A DNA stretch of 64,000 nucleotides from G963720515 sp963720515 (GCA_963720515.1 OY970397.1:2551119-2615118), one strand, 5' to 3'; positions 17,458 to 26,263 are shown, counted from the stretch's first letter. Made by a program: numbers and translations. Notes: generated by a model from the sequence alone, not told the origin.

Positions 17458-18276
17458 ATGGATCCGCGCCCGATCGGGATCTTCGACTCCGGGGCCGGCG
17501 GTCTCACCGTCCTCCACGAGTGCCTCGTGACCATGCCGCACGAGGACTTCGTCTACCTCGGCGACAGCGCGCGCTGTCCCTACGGCCCGCGCCCGGCCGA
17601 GGAGACGCAGCGCTTCGCCCTCGAGATCGCGAGCTACCTGGAGCGCGCCGGCGTGAAGCTGATCGTCGTCGCGTGCAACACGGTCGCGGCGTCGGCGCTG
17701 CCGCTCCTCCAGGAGGAGCTCGAGGTGCCGATCGTGGCCGTGCTCGCGCCCGAGGCCCACGCCGCGGTGCAGGTGACGCGCAAGCGGCGGATCGGGCTCA
17801 TGGCCACCGAGGGCACCGTCGCGAGCGGGCGCTACGAGCGCGTGATCCGGACGCTCGACGCGGGTGCGGCGGTCGTCTCGGTCGCGTGCCCGACGCTCGT
17901 GCCGCTGATCGAGGCGGGGGCGTCCACCACCGATCTCGACGCCGCCGTGCGCGGGTACGCCGCCCCGCTCAAGGCCGCCGGCGTGGACACAGTCGTCCTC
18001 GGCTGCACGCACTACCCGCTCCTGCGCCCGCTCCTCGAGCGCGTGTTCGGCCGCGGCGTCACGCTCGTCTTCTCCGCGGACGAGACCGCGCGCGAGGTGG
18101 CGGAGACGCTCGAGCGCAAGGCGATTCCGAACGACCCGGGGCACGTGGGCGAGACGTCGTTCCTCACCACCGGCGCTCCGGACGAGTTCGCGGCGCTCGG
18201 CGAGCGGTTCCTCCAGCTCCCCGTCCCCGCCGTCCACACCGTCGCCCTCGGCGATCTGGAGCTCGCCGCCGCGTGA
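17458..18276 (+). CDS. murI: glutamate racemase
   Basis: A 272-residue enzyme converting L- to D-glutamate for peptidoglycan. The two catalytic cysteines are C73 in ACNTVAA and C183 in GCTHYPLL; the N terminus IGIFDSGAGGLTVL and LGDSARCPYG motif are diagnostic. Length is typical. It begins a coupled run: its stop overlaps the rph start (GTGA), then mgtC and rdgB follow with overlaps. The murI-rph-rdgB order is common in actinobacteria. Confidence 0.97.
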   Translation: MDPRPIGIFDSGAGGLTVLHECLVTMPHEDFVYLGDSARCPYGPRPAEETQRFALEIASYLERAGVKLIVVACNTVAASALPLLQEELEVPIVAVLAPEAHAAVQVTRKRRIGLMATEGTVASGRYERVIRTLDAGAAVVSVACPTLVPLIEAGASTTDLDAAVRGYAAPLKAAGVDTVVLGCTHYPLLRPLLERVFGRGVTLVFSADETAREVAETLERKAIPNDPGHVGETSFLTTGAPDEFAALGERFLQLPVPAVHTVALGDLELAAA

Positions 18277-18974
18277 GCCGCGAGGGCCGCGCAGCCGACC
18301 AGCTCCGGCCGCTCACGATCGAGCCCGGCTTCCTCGAGAACGCGCACGGCTCGGCGCTCATCACGCTCGGCAAGACGCGCGTCCTCTGCACCGCGACCGT
18401 CGAGGACGGCGTGCCGCGCTGGCTCATGGGCCAGGGCACGGGGTGGCTCACGGCCGAGTACGGGATGCTGCCCGCCTCCGCGAACGAGCGGATCCGGCGC
18501 GAGGCGAGCGCCGGGCGCCAGAAGGGCCGGACGGTCGAGATCCAGCGACTCATCGGCCGTGCGATCCGCGGCGCCTACGACTTGAAGAACCTCGGCGAGC
18601 GGACGGTGTGGCTCGACTGCGACGTCCTCCAGGCCGACGGCGGCACGCGCACCGCCGCGGTCACGGGCGCCTGGGTCGCGCTCGTTCTCGCCGCGCGCGG
18701 GGCCGGATTCACCGAGCCGGAGGACACGATCGCCGCCGTCTCGGTCGGCGTCGTGGACGGCGAGCCGCTTCTCGACCTCGACTATCCGGAGGACTCGACC
18801 GCCGAGGTTGACATGAATGTCGTCATGACCGGGGACGGGCGGATCGTGGACGTGCAGGCGACCGCCGAGCGCGAGCCGTTCGCGCCGGAGCTCCTGACCC
18901 GCCTCATGGAGCTCGCAGCACAGGGCATCGACGAGATGGCATCGGCGCAGCGCGCCGCCGTCGCAAATGCCTGA
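18273..18974 (+). CDS. rph: ribonuclease PH
   Basis: A 233-residue 3'-5' phosphorolytic exoribonuclease that trims tRNA 3' ends. Characteristic stretches are GSALITLGKTRVLCTATVE, GWLTAEYGMLPASANERIRR, and DGGTRTAAVTGAWVAL with the phosphate-binding residues; CDVLQADGGTRT near residue 115. Start is GTG 18273, overlapping the murI stop. The N terminus is a few residues shorter than usual. Confidence 0.96.
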   Translation: MSREGRAADQLRPLTIEPGFLENAHGSALITLGKTRVLCTATVEDGVPRWLMGQGTGWLTAEYGMLPASANERIRREASAGRQKGRTVEIQRLIGRAIRGAYDLKNLGERTVWLDCDVLQADGGTRTAAVTGAWVALVLAARGAGFTEPEDTIAAVSVGVVDGEPLLDLDYPEDSTAEVDMNVVMTGDGRIVDVQATAEREPFAPELLTRLMELAAQGIDEMASAQRAAVANA

Positions 18975-19653
18975 CCTCTCCTTCGGCGAGCTCTGCCTGC
19001 GGCTCGTCGTCGCCGCGGTTCTCACCGGTGCAATCGGGTTCGAGCGGGAGATGCGGGAGCGTGCAGCCGGCCTGCGCACCCACATGCTCGTGGGCACGGG
19101 CTCGGCGCTCTTCACGGTCATCTCCGCCTACGGGTGGAGTGAGTTCGACTACGGCGCGGGCACCGGGATCACGCTCGACCCGAGCCGCGTCGCCGCGCAG
19201 ATCGTGACGGGCATCGGCTTCCTCGGCGCGGGCGCGATCATCCGCCAGGGCGGCTCGATCCGCGGTTTGACGACCGCCGCGGGGCTCTGGGTAGTCGCCG
19301 CGATCGGCATGGCGGCCGGCGCCGGCTACTACTCGGCCGCGCTCGTCGGCACCGGAATCGTCCTCGTCGGGCTCGGGCCGATCCGCAGGCTGGAGGGCGG
19401 GTCGCTCTTCCGCGGCCTGCGCCGCGAGGCGCGCATGCTCGAGCTGGACGTCGCGGCCGGCGAGCGCGCGGGCCCCGTGCTCGACGCGCTCGTGGATCAA
19501 GGCGCGCAGGTCTCCCGCGTCGAGTTCTCGCGCGAGGAGGGCACGCGCAAGATGCGGGTCGAGGTGGACATCCCCGCGGGGCGCTCACCGGCGGAGCTCC
19601 TCGAGGCCGTCTCCGAGGTGAACGGCGTCACGGTCGCCCGCTGGGGCCCGTGA
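18967..19653 (+). CDS. MgtC/SapB family membrane protein
   Basis: A 228-residue protein with about four N-terminal membrane helices and a C-terminal cytoplasmic ACT-like domain (residues 150-228). MgtC-type motifs are GFEREMRERAAGLRTHMLVG near residue 23 and IGFLGAGAIIRQGGSIRGLT near 82. MgtC proteins modulate F-type ATPase and magnesium adaptation in some pathogens; its role here is unknown. It begins 8 bases before the rph stop and overlaps rdgB (GTGA). Confidence 0.88.
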   Translation: MPDLSFGELCLRLVVAAVLTGAIGFEREMRERAAGLRTHMLVGTGSALFTVISAYGWSEFDYGAGTGITLDPSRVAAQIVTGIGFLGAGAIIRQGGSIRGLTTAAGLWVVAAIGMAAGAGYYSAALVGTGIVLVGLGPIRRLEGGSLFRGLRREARMLELDVAAGERAGPVLDALVDQGAQVSRVEFSREEGTRKMRVEVDIPAGRSPAELLEAVSEVNGVTVARWGP

Positions 19654-20225
19654 GGCTCCTCCTCGCCTCCCGGAACCCCCACAAGCTGGTCGAGCTCCGC
19701 GCCGTGCTCCCCGCCTGGGAGATCGGGCTCACCGAGGCGCCGCTCCCGCCCGAGACGGGCACGACGTTCCGCGAGAACGCGCGCGCGAAGGCCGAGGCCG
19801 GCCGCGCCGCGACGCCGCCGGACGCCTGGGTCGTGGGCGAGGACTCGGGGATCGAGGTCGCTGGCCTCGGCGACCAGCCCGGCGTCTACTCCGCGCGGTA
19901 TGCGGGCGTGGACGCCACGGACGACGAGAACGTGGCCAAGCTCCTCTCGGAGCTCGACGGCGTGGAGGGCGGGGGGCGGGGCGCGCGCTACGTCTCCGAG
20001 CTCGTCGCGATCGGCCCGGACGGCCGTGAGCTGGCGGTGCGCGGGGAGCTCGACGGCGCGATCGCCCACGAGCCGCGGGGAGACGGAGGCTTCGGCTACG
20101 ACCCGGTCTTCGTCCCCGAGGGGGAGTCGCAGACGGTGGCCGAGCTCGGGGACGAGTGGAAGGCCACCCACAGCCACCGTGCCCGCGCCGCGAATCTTCT
20201 CGCGAACCTATTAGGAGAACCCTGA
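19650..20225 (+). CDS. rdgB: RdgB/HAM1 family XTP/dITP pyrophosphatase
   Basis: A 191-residue house-cleaning enzyme hydrolysing non-canonical purine triphosphates. It starts with LLLASRNPHKLVEL, has the catalytic/metal region VVGEDSGIEVAGLGDQPGVYSARYAG and the substrate region GDGGFGYDPVFVPEG, and ends in the conserved SHRARA. GTG 19650 overlaps the mgtC stop. Often encoded beside rph, as here. Confidence 0.95.
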   Translation: MRLLLASRNPHKLVELRAVLPAWEIGLTEAPLPPETGTTFRENARAKAEAGRAATPPDAWVVGEDSGIEVAGLGDQPGVYSARYAGVDATDDENVAKLLSELDGVEGGGRGARYVSELVAIGPDGRELAVRGELDGAIAHEPRGDGGFGYDPVFVPEGESQTVAELGDEWKATHSHRARAANLLANLLGEP

Positions 20226-20246
20226 CCGGCGTTGTAGATTTCGCAC

Positions 20247-20681
20247 ATGCTCTTCCCGCATGACACCAAGGTCGAGGCGTTGGGCAAGTGCCCGCTCTTC
20301 GCCGAGCTTTCGAAGGACGAGCTCCGGGAGATGGCCAAGAGCACGGAGGACCTCGAGGTGGACGCCGGCAAAGTGCTCTGCCGCGAGGGTGAGCCGGCCC
20401 AGGAGTTCTTCGTGATCATCGAGGGCGAGGCCGAGGCGACGAAGGACGGCCAGCCCCTTCAGACGATGGGCCCGGGCGACTTCTTCGGCGAGATCGGGCT
20501 CATCGAGGACATCCCGCGCACGGCCACCGTCACGGCCACGACCCCTCTCCGGTTCTTCGTCCTCACGCGCCAGTCGTTCTTGGGGATGCTCGACCGGATG
20601 CCCGGCGTCGAGCGGAAGGTCCTCCGCGCCCTCGCGAAGCGTCTGCTCGCCAAGGACCCGGCGAGCGACATCAACTGCTAG
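20247..20681 (+). CDS. stand-alone cyclic-nucleotide-binding domain protein
   Basis: A 144-residue single cNMP-binding domain without a DNA-binding helix-turn-helix. The phosphate-binding cassette is FFGEIGLIEDIPRTATVTA near residue 88, with the FGE and R-T-A core; PLFAELSKDELREMAK is the typical entry helix. It is probably a ligand-sensing partner for another protein; whether it binds cAMP cannot be told. A second, partial protein of this type lies at 63779. Its 3' end overlaps the convergent YihY gene by 11 bases. Confidence 0.86.
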   Translation: MLFPHDTKVEALGKCPLFAELSKDELREMAKSTEDLEVDAGKVLCREGEPAQEFFVIIEGEAEATKDGQPLQTMGPGDFFGEIGLIEDIPRTATVTATTPLRFFVLTRQSFLGMLDRMPGVERKVLRALAKRLLAKDPASDINC

Positions 20682-21465
20682 CGGGAGGGCGCCCGCGGGC
20701 CAGGTACCAGTTGACCTCGGCTCCGAGCACGAGGACGTTCGCCATCACGTAGATCCAGACGAGGAGCAGGGCGAGTGAGCCGAACGCCTGGAGGGTCGCG
20801 AGGTCCTGCGTCGCCCGCACGAACACCGGGAGCACCTGGAAGCTCGCCTCGAGGAGCACCGCGGCCACGATCGCGCCGGGCAGCGTCTCGCGCCAGCCGA
20901 TCCTGACGTTCGTGAGGAGCGTGTAGATCGACCAGACGACGCCGAAGACGAGCGCGGTTGAGAGCGCGATCCCCCAGACCCAGCCGAGGATGCCGCCGGC
21001 GACGCCCGCGTCCTGCGCCAGCGAGCCGCCAACCGACCCGATCAGGAGCGCGAGGAAGAGCACGGCCAGCCCGGCCGCGGTCAGCGCGAGGACGTAGAGC
21101 TTCTGGCGGATGAACGGCCGGTTCGGCAGCCCGTAGACGATGTTGAGGGCGGACTCGACGACGCTGAAGAACCCGAGCGCCGTCCAGACGAGGGCGACCG
21201 CGCCGATCACGCCGAGGAGCGTCGCGCTCGACTGGATGCTCTTCACCGCCTCGACCAGGCTGTCCACCGAGCTCGCCGGGAACGCCCGTTGGAGCTGCTT
21301 GATCAGGTAGCTCGACTCGTCCGCGGAGCCGAAGAGCGCCGTGAGCGACAGGGCCAGGAAGAGCAGGGGCACGAACGAGAGGAGCGCGAAGTACGCGATC
21401 ATCGCGGCGAGGTGCGTGCCGCGGTCGGCGAGGAACTTCTGGACGATTGCCGACACCCCGCGCAC
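20671..21465 (-). CDS. YihY/BrkB family membrane protein
   Basis: A 264-residue integral membrane protein with six helices. Family features are HLAAMIAYFALLSFVPLLFLAL at the first helix, ALVWTALGFFSVVESALNIVYG in the second, and WIYVMANVLVLGAEVNWYL at the end. Once called ribonuclease BN, the YihY family is now treated as a membrane protein of unknown transport role. GTG 21465 is the most upstream sensible start; GTG 21456 is an alternative. Confidence 0.85.
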   Translation of the reverse strand: MRGVSAIVQKFLADRGTHLAAMIAYFALLSFVPLLFLALSLTALFGSADESSYLIKQLQRAFPASSVDSLVEAVKSIQSSATLLGVIGAVALVWTALGFFSVVESALNIVYGLPNRPFIRQKLYVLALTAAGLAVLFLALLIGSVGGSLAQDAGVAGGILGWVWGIALSTALVFGVVWSIYTLLTNVRIGWRETLPGAIVAAVLLEASFQVLPVFVRATQDLATLQAFGSLALLLVWIYVMANVLVLGAEVNWYLARGRPPASS

Positions 21466-21504
21466 CGCAGGAGTGTAGGTCGGGGCCGTGGTAGGTTGGC
21501 CGCC

Positions 21505-21954
21505 ATGGACGCCGTGCGGGCGCTGGCCGAGCTGACGGAGCTCTCGTCCCAGATCGACGACGCCGTGATCGTGGACGGAAACGGCGCGGTGCTCGCATCG
21601 ACCTTCGAGGACGCTGCGCGGGCGAAGAAGGTGGGCGACGCGGCGCTCGAGCTCGGCCGCGCGGCCGGCCACGCGGCCGCCGGAGGAGCCTCCCTGGCGC
21701 AGGTGCACGCGACCCTCGCGGACGGCTCGGTCTTCCTCGTCACGGACGGGGAGCGCACAATCGCGGCGCTCACGCGGCCGGACCCGGTCGCCGGGCTCGT
21801 GCTCTATGACCTAAAGGCGACGCTCCGCGCGGCGGGCGAGCCGGAGCCGCCGGCGGCGAAGAAGCCGGCGCCGCGCAAGCGGCCCGCGGCGACCGGCGCG
21901 CAGAAGAAGTCCACGCCCGCGCGGAAGCCGCCGAGGAAGGACGCGGATGCGTAA
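21505..21954 (+). CDS. roadblock/LC7-like small protein with basic tail
   Basis: A 149-residue protein. Residues 1-105 have the pattern of roadblock/LC7 domains (LSSQIDDAVIVDGNGAVLAS and FLVTDGERTIAALT), which often serve as GTPase regulators or scaffolds. The last 40 residues are lysine/alanine/proline-rich (KKPAPRKRPAATGAQKK), like a nucleic-acid-contacting tail. ATG 21505. It overlaps the following 64-residue gene by 8 bases. Confidence 0.68.
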   Translation: MDAVRALAELTELSSQIDDAVIVDGNGAVLASTFEDAARAKKVGDAALELGRAAGHAAAGGASLAQVHATLADGSVFLVTDGERTIAALTRPDPVAGLVLYDLKATLRAAGEPEPPAAKKPAPRKRPAATGAQKKSTPARKPPRKDADA

Positions 21955-22141
21955 GGCGGGCGTAGTCCTCCTCGCGGCCGCGGCCGCCGCGGCCGTCGTG
22001 CTGCGCCGCCGGAAGGGCTCGCCCGAGCGCGTCGAGCTCGGGTTCGTGGACGGCTCGGCCGTCTCGCTGCGCCCGTCGGACGGCAACGCCGAGCGGCTGC
22101 TCGCGCTGGCCCGCGACGTCGCCTCGGCCGCGCGGTCGTGA
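21947..22141 (+). CDS. small single-span membrane protein
   Basis: A 64-residue protein: a start of MRKAG, one hydrophobic helix rich in alanine and valine (residues 5-19), an RRRK stop-transfer cluster, and a short acidic domain. It lies between the roadblock-like gene and pyrE with overlaps on both sides (8 bases and GTGA), so it is probably translated with them. Function unknown. Confidence 0.65.
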   Translation: MRKAGVVLLAAAAAAAVVLRRRKGSPERVELGFVDGSAVSLRPSDGNAERLLALARDVASAARS

Positions 22142-22671
22142 ACGACGCCGACCTCGCGGCGCTGCTCAAGGAGCGCGCCTACCTCGAGGGCGACTTCGTC
22201 CTCCGCTCGGGCCGGCGCTCCACCTACTACCTGGACAAGTATCGCTTCGAGACGCACCCGGAGCTCCTGCGCGCGCTCGGTGAGCGCATCGCCGCTCAGG
22301 CGATGAACGCAGGCGACGGAACGCCGGACCTGCTGGCCGGGCCGGAGCTCGGCGCGGTCGCGCTCGCGGCGGCCGCCTCGCTCGCCGGCGGCCTGCCGTT
22401 CCTCATCGTCCGCAAGGACGCGAAGGAGTACGGGACGGCGAACCGGATCGAGGGCGTCTACGAGCCCGGGCAGCGCGTCTGCCTGGTCGAGGACGTCGTC
22501 ACCACCGGCGGCGCGGCGGTGTCCGCGATCGAGGCGCTCCGCGACGCAGGGCTCGAGTGCCGGACGGCCGTCTGCGTCGTCGACCGGGAGGAGGGCGGGG
22601 TGGACGCGCTCGCCCGCGTCGCGGTCCGGCTCCGTCCGCTCTTCACCGTGCAGGACTTCGTCGGCGCGTGA
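22138..22671 (+). CDS. pyrE: orotate phosphoribosyltransferase
   Basis: A 177-residue enzyme making OMP from orotate and PRPP. The PRPP-binding motif is VCLVEDVVTTGGA near residue 118; upstream are RSGRRSTYYLDKYRF and LIVRKDAKEYGTANRIEG (the flexible-loop region). GTG 22138 start overlaps the preceding gene. pyrF, the next enzyme, is 2.2 kb downstream at 24854. Confidence 0.95.
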   Translation: MNDADLAALLKERAYLEGDFVLRSGRRSTYYLDKYRFETHPELLRALGERIAAQAMNAGDGTPDLLAGPELGAVALAAAASLAGGLPFLIVRKDAKEYGTANRIEGVYEPGQRVCLVEDVVTTGGAAVSAIEALRDAGLECRTAVCVVDREEGGVDALARVAVRLRPLFTVQDFVGA

Positions 22672-22762
22672 GGAATGCGCGAAACCGCTTGGTTGCGTGC
22701 TTTCCGACCTAGCTGTTACGGTTCCGAGCCAGTCAGCGCAAGCGACCTAGGAGGAGAGGGCA

Positions 22763-23053
22763 GTGGCAGTCACCAAAGCAGAGTTCGTGGATCGCGTCGC
22801 CTCGAAGAGCGGTCTCTCGAAGCGGGATGCCGCCTCGGCAGTCGACGCATTCCTGGACTCAGTGCAAGAGACCCTCGTCGAAGGTGAGTCCATCACCTTC
22901 ACGGGCTTCGGCAAGTTCGCTCCCCAGCACCGAAACGCGCGCCAGGGCGTGAACCCGCGCACGGGCGAGCGCGTCATGATCGCTGCGGCAACAGTCCCGA
23001 AGTTCTCGGCAGGCAGCGCGCTCAAGGCCGCGCTCAAGGCCAGCGGCAACTAG
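22763..23053 (+). CDS. HU-family DNA-binding protein
   Basis: A 96-residue histone-like protein. Its start is MAVTKAEFVDRVASKSGLSK and the DNA-arm region is GFGKFAPQHRNARQGVNPRTG followed by VPKFSAGSALK. The GTG 22763 is preceded by AGGAGGAGAGG. It stands alone with its own leader (22672-22762), where TTGGTT at 22689 and TAGCTG at 22710 are only weak promoter candidates. A strong hairpin follows at 23077. Confidence 0.96.
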   Translation: MAVTKAEFVDRVASKSGLSKRDAASAVDAFLDSVQETLVEGESITFTGFGKFAPQHRNARQGVNPRTGERVMIAAATVPKFSAGSALKAALKASGN

Positions 23054-23076
23054 CTCGAACGCCCCTTCTCCAGCCG

Positions 23077-23110
23077 TGATCGGAGGCCGCCGCGAGGCGG
23101 CCTCCGATCA
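23077..23110 (+). terminator. strong hairpin after the HU gene
   Basis: A perfect 15-bp stem, TGATCGGAGGCCGCC and its complement, around a GCGA loop, 24 bases after the HU stop. There is no following T tract, so this is a terminator-like hairpin of the type common in GC-rich actinobacteria, separating the abundant HU transcript from the next gene. Confidence 0.75.
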
Positions 23111-23131
23111 GTGTGCGCCGAGCCTGCCGTC

Positions 23132-23145
23132 CGAACGTATGTTCT
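23132..23145 (+). promoter_or_regulatory. LexA-type SOS box
   Basis: CGAACGTATGTTCT matches the Gram-positive/actinobacterial SOS-box pattern CGAAC-N4-GTTCG in all but the last base. It lies 16 bases before the GTG (23161) of the exonuclease/GIY-YIG gene and after the HU hairpin, where the promoter must be; TATGTT inside it could be the -10. This placement implies SOS control of the repair-type gene. Confidence 0.65.
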
Positions 23146-23160
23146 ATCGTGCGACGGGCC

Positions 23161-24843
23161 GTGCAACTTCGCCTGGACGCCGCGGACCGGCTCGTCGAGC
23201 TCGTGGAGGAGCGCCACGGCGCAGTGCCCGCGGGCGAGGCGGCGCGCTCGCTCTTCGCCCTCGCCCACGCGCCCGAAGGGCTCGCCCGCTCGCTTCTCGA
23301 CGAGGTCGTCTCCGCGGATGCGCGCCTCGTCTGGAGCGGCGGCGCGGTCGGGCTTGCCGGCGCGGGCGCCGACGAGCTGCTCCTCGATGCGGCGACATTC
23401 GTCGTCGTCGACCTCGAGACCACCGGTCTCTCCGCGCGCACCTCGGAGATCTGCGAGATCGGCGCCGTGCGGATCCGCGGGCTCGAGCCGGCCGGGACAT
23501 TCGAGACGCTCGTGCGGCCGAGCCGGCCGCTCGACCCGGCCGTCGCAGCGCTGACCGGGATCCGCGACGCCGACCTGCGCCGCGCGCCCTCGCCGGCGGT
23601 CGCGCTGCGCCGCTTCCTCGCCTTTGCGGGCGACTGCGTCCTCGTCGCCCACAACGCCCGCTTCGACGTCTCGTTCCTCGACGCCGCGGCATTGCGGCTC
23701 GAAGGCCGCCGGCTCGCCGCGCCCGTCGTGGACACCGTCCCGCTCGCCCGCGCGCTTCTCGCCGGGCGGATCGAGCGCGCCGGCCTCGCCTCGCTTGCGC
23801 GGTTCTTCGGCACCGCGGCCACGCCGTGCCACCGGGCGCTCGCCGACGCGCAGGCGACGGCGGAGATCCTCGTCGCGCTCGCGGGGATCGCGCAGGAGCG
23901 GGGCGCGACGACGGTCGGCGACCTGCGCCGGATCGCCGCGCCTCGCGCGAGACAGGCGCACGCGAAGCGCTCGCTCGCGTTCGGCGCGCCCACCCGGCCC
24001 GGCGTCTACCTCTTCCACGGCGCGGGCGACCAGGTGCTCTACGTCGGCCGCGCGCGCGACCTGCGGGCCCGGCTCCGCACGTACTTCGGGACCGGGCGAC
24101 AGCGGCCGGCCGTCGAGGCGGCGCTCGGCGCGCTCGAGCGGATCGAATGGCGGGTGCTCGGCTCGGAGCTCGAGGCCGGGCTCGAGGAGCTGCGCCTGCT
24201 CCGCGAGCTGCGCCCGCCCGCGAACGCGCGCTCGACGCGGCCCGACCGCTACGCGTACCTCGAGCTTCGCGGCGACGCGGTCCGCGTGAGCCGGGAGCCG
24301 ACGCCGGTCGGACCGATCCGCAGTCGCCGCCGCGCCGAGCTCGCCGCGCGGGCGCTCGCGGGCGCGACTCCGGAGGAGCTCGACGGCCTCGCGACCGGGG
24401 CCCCGCTTCCGCGCGTCCGGGCCAGGCTCGCGCGGCTCGCCGCCGCGCAGCGCTACGAGGACGCGGCCCGGCTCCGCGACCGGCTCTCCGCGCTCGAGCA
24501 GGTCGTCGCCGGCCTCGTCGCACTCGGCCGGCTCCGCGCGACCGAGGCGTGCCTCCTCGCGCCCGCGGCCGAGAACGGCTTCCTCCACGCGTTCCTCATT
24601 GCGGGCGGGCGGGTGACGGCCCGGCGCCTGCCTCGCCACGCGGGCGCCGCGCTCGAGATCGACGCGCTCCTCCGCGCGGCGCCCGCGGTGGCCGACGCGC
24701 TCGACCCGGAGGCGGCGGACGAGCTGCTCCTCGTCGGCGCGGTCCTTCGGCGGCCGCCGCCCGAGATCGACGTGCTTCCGCTCGACCGGCATCGCATCCT
24801 GGCCGCGTGCGCCGGGGCCCCTCCGGCCGCATACGTAGCCTAG
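23161..24843 (+). CDS. DEDD exonuclease fused to a UvrC-type GIY-YIG nuclease domain
   Basis: A 560-residue protein. Residues about 75-245 form a DnaQ-like 3'-5' exonuclease with ExoI motif VVVDLETTGL, ExoII VAHNARFDVSFLD and ExoIII HRALADAQATAEI. Residues 265-360 form a GIY-YIG domain (RPGVYLFHGAGDQVLYVGRARDLRARLRTYF) as in UvrC, followed by a UVR-like stretch (AAAQRYEDAARLRDRL). This architecture is known in actinobacteria and is thought to act in repair. Start GTG 23161 is chosen because the SOS box lies just before it; GTG 23149 is also in frame, and a longer frame from 23113 would run through the operator. Confidence 0.88.
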   Translation: MQLRLDAADRLVELVEERHGAVPAGEAARSLFALAHAPEGLARSLLDEVVSADARLVWSGGAVGLAGAGADELLLDAATFVVVDLETTGLSARTSEICEIGAVRIRGLEPAGTFETLVRPSRPLDPAVAALTGIRDADLRRAPSPAVALRRFLAFAGDCVLVAHNARFDVSFLDAAALRLEGRRLAAPVVDTVPLARALLAGRIERAGLASLARFFGTAATPCHRALADAQATAEILVALAGIAQERGATTVGDLRRIAAPRARQAHAKRSLAFGAPTRPGVYLFHGAGDQVLYVGRARDLRARLRTYFGTGRQRPAVEAALGALERIEWRVLGSELEAGLEELRLLRELRPPANARSTRPDRYAYLELRGDAVRVSREPTPVGPIRSRRRAELAARALAGATPEELDGLATGAPLPRVRARLARLAAAQRYEDAARLRDRLSALEQVVAGLVALGRLRATEACLLAPAAENGFLHAFLIAGGRVTARRLPRHAGAALEIDALLRAAPAVADALDPEAADELLLVGAVLRRPPPEIDVLPLDRHRILAACAGAPPAAYVA

Positions 24844-24853
24844 AGTTCGACGT

Positions 24854-25784
24854 ATGGCGCAGGAGGTCGGAGACCCGCCCCGGACGGCTGCCACGACGTT
24901 CGGCGACCGTGTCGCGCAGGCGGTCGAGGCGAAGGCGAGCCAGCTCGTGCTGGGCCTCGATCCGCGCCCCGAGCTCCTGCCGGTCGAGCTGCGCGCCGCG
25001 ACACACGTGAGCAGGGCCGCCGCGGCCGACGCGTGCACGCGCTTCTGCTGCGGACTCGTGGACGCGGTCGCGCCCTACGTCGTCGGGGTCAAGGTGCAGC
25101 TCGCGTTCTTCGAGGCCCTCGGCGTCGGACGGGGCCGCGGCCTTCGAGGAGGTCTGCGCCTACGCCCGCACGGCTGGGCTCGTCGTGATCGGCGACGGCA
25201 AGCGCGGCGACATCGGCTCGACCGCGCGGGCGTACGCCGAGGCGTACCTCGAGCGCGTGGACGATGCGCCGCCGCTCGTGGACGCGCTCACGGTGAACCC
25301 GTATCTCGGCAGCGACTCGATCGAGCCGTTCCTCGCGGCATGCCGCCGGTCCGGCACGGGAATCTTCTGCCTCGTGAAGACGTCGAACGGCGGCAGCGCC
25401 GACGTACAGGAGCTGACCCTCTCGGACGGGCGTCCCGTCTGGCATCAGGTGGCGGAGCTCGTGGCGGGCTGGGGCGCGGATCTCGTGGGCGACCGCGGGC
25501 TCTCGTGCGTGGGCGCGGTCGTCGGCGCGACCTACCCGCGGGCGGTGGGCGAGGCGCGGCGGCTCATGCCGCAGGCGATCCTCCTCCTCCCTGGAGTCGG
25601 CGCACAGGGCGCGACTCCGGCGGACGTCGCCCGCGCGTTCACCAGCGGGCCGGCAAGCGCACTCGTTCCCGTCTCCCGAAGCGTCATCTACGCGTTCCGC
25701 GTCGAGGGAGCCGACTGGCGCAAGGCCGCGGCGGGCGAGGCGGCCCGCCTCCGGCGCGAGGTCTGGGCAGCGTCCGGATGGTGA
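24854..25784 (+). CDS. pyrF: orotidine 5'-phosphate decarboxylase, frameshifted
   Basis: Starts ATG 24854. The first 90 residues (LVLGLDPRPELLP, VGVKVQLAFFEALG) and the later part (VVIGDGKRGDIGSTARAYAEAYL, LLLPGVGAQGATPADVARAF) are the two halves of a subfamily 2 PyrF, about 309 residues in all. One surplus base near 25123-25130 separates them; removing it restores SDGAAAFEEVCAYARTAGL. The catalytic lysine/aspartate set is in DGKRGD. It decarboxylates OMP to UMP. The break lies before the catalytic motif, so if real the enzyme would be dead, which is unlikely for an essential gene. Confidence 0.85.
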
Positions 25785-26263
25785 CGCCGGGCGAGGACAG
25801 CGGGGGCGACGACAAGGAGCGCGAGTCGCGCCGCGACCGCCGCCGTGCGAGACGCGACGAGAGGACCGAGGAGAAGGTCGATCGCCGGCAGGTGCGCGAG
25901 GAGCGCGACGAGCGCGGCGGCGGCGGCCTCTCGGCGTGGGGGCCGCGGATCCTCGCGCCGCTCGCGTTCTTCCTCGCGGCGACGATCCTGATCCTGCTCG
26001 TCTCGAGCGCGCTCGACCACAAGAAGAACGAGTCGACGACCACGACGCCCGCCAACACGCCGACGGCGCCGGTCGCCAACCAGGGTGCGGGCACGGGCAC
26101 GGTCACGGGCAAGCCGGGCCGCAAGTTCTACGTGATCAAGGAGGGCGACACGCTCGAGGCGATCGCGGCGCGCGAGAACACCACCGTGGACGACCTCATC
26201 GCGCTGAACCCGGGCATCGAGGCGAACGCGCTCGTGCCGGGCAAGAAGATCCGGATCAGCTAG
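25778..26263 (+). CDS. LysM-domain protein with single membrane span
   Basis: A 161-residue protein. A highly charged N-terminal region (residues 1-50, rich in R, E and D) precedes one transmembrane helix (ILAPLAFFLAATILILLVSS), then a threonine-rich linker, then a LysM domain at the C terminus (YVIKEGDTLEAIAARENT, VDDLIALNPG, LVPGKKIRI). Topology suggests the N terminus is inside and the LysM binds peptidoglycan outside. ATG 25778 overlaps pyrF by 7 bases; GTG 25781 (GTGA overlap) is an equally good start. Confidence 0.85.
   Translation: MVTPGEDSGGDDKERESRRDRRRARRDERTEEKVDRRQVREERDERGGGGLSAWGPRILAPLAFFLAATILILLVSSALDHKKNESTTTTPANTPTAPVANQGAGTGTVTGKPGRKFYVIKEGDTLEAIAARENTTVDDLIALNPGIEANALVPGKKIRIS

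Noticed and set aside
22689..22715. Promoter TTGGTT/TAGCTG ahead of the HU gene
   Set aside because: Spacing and matches are poor, and GC-rich promoters in this group cannot be called by eye.
23050..25038. Very long open frames on the strand opposite to the exonuclease gene and elsewhere (for example 39322-41196 opposite glmS)
   Set aside because: They are antisense frames kept open by the high GC content; their predicted proteins are low-complexity R/A/G/D-rich and lack domains, whereas the sense frames encode known proteins.
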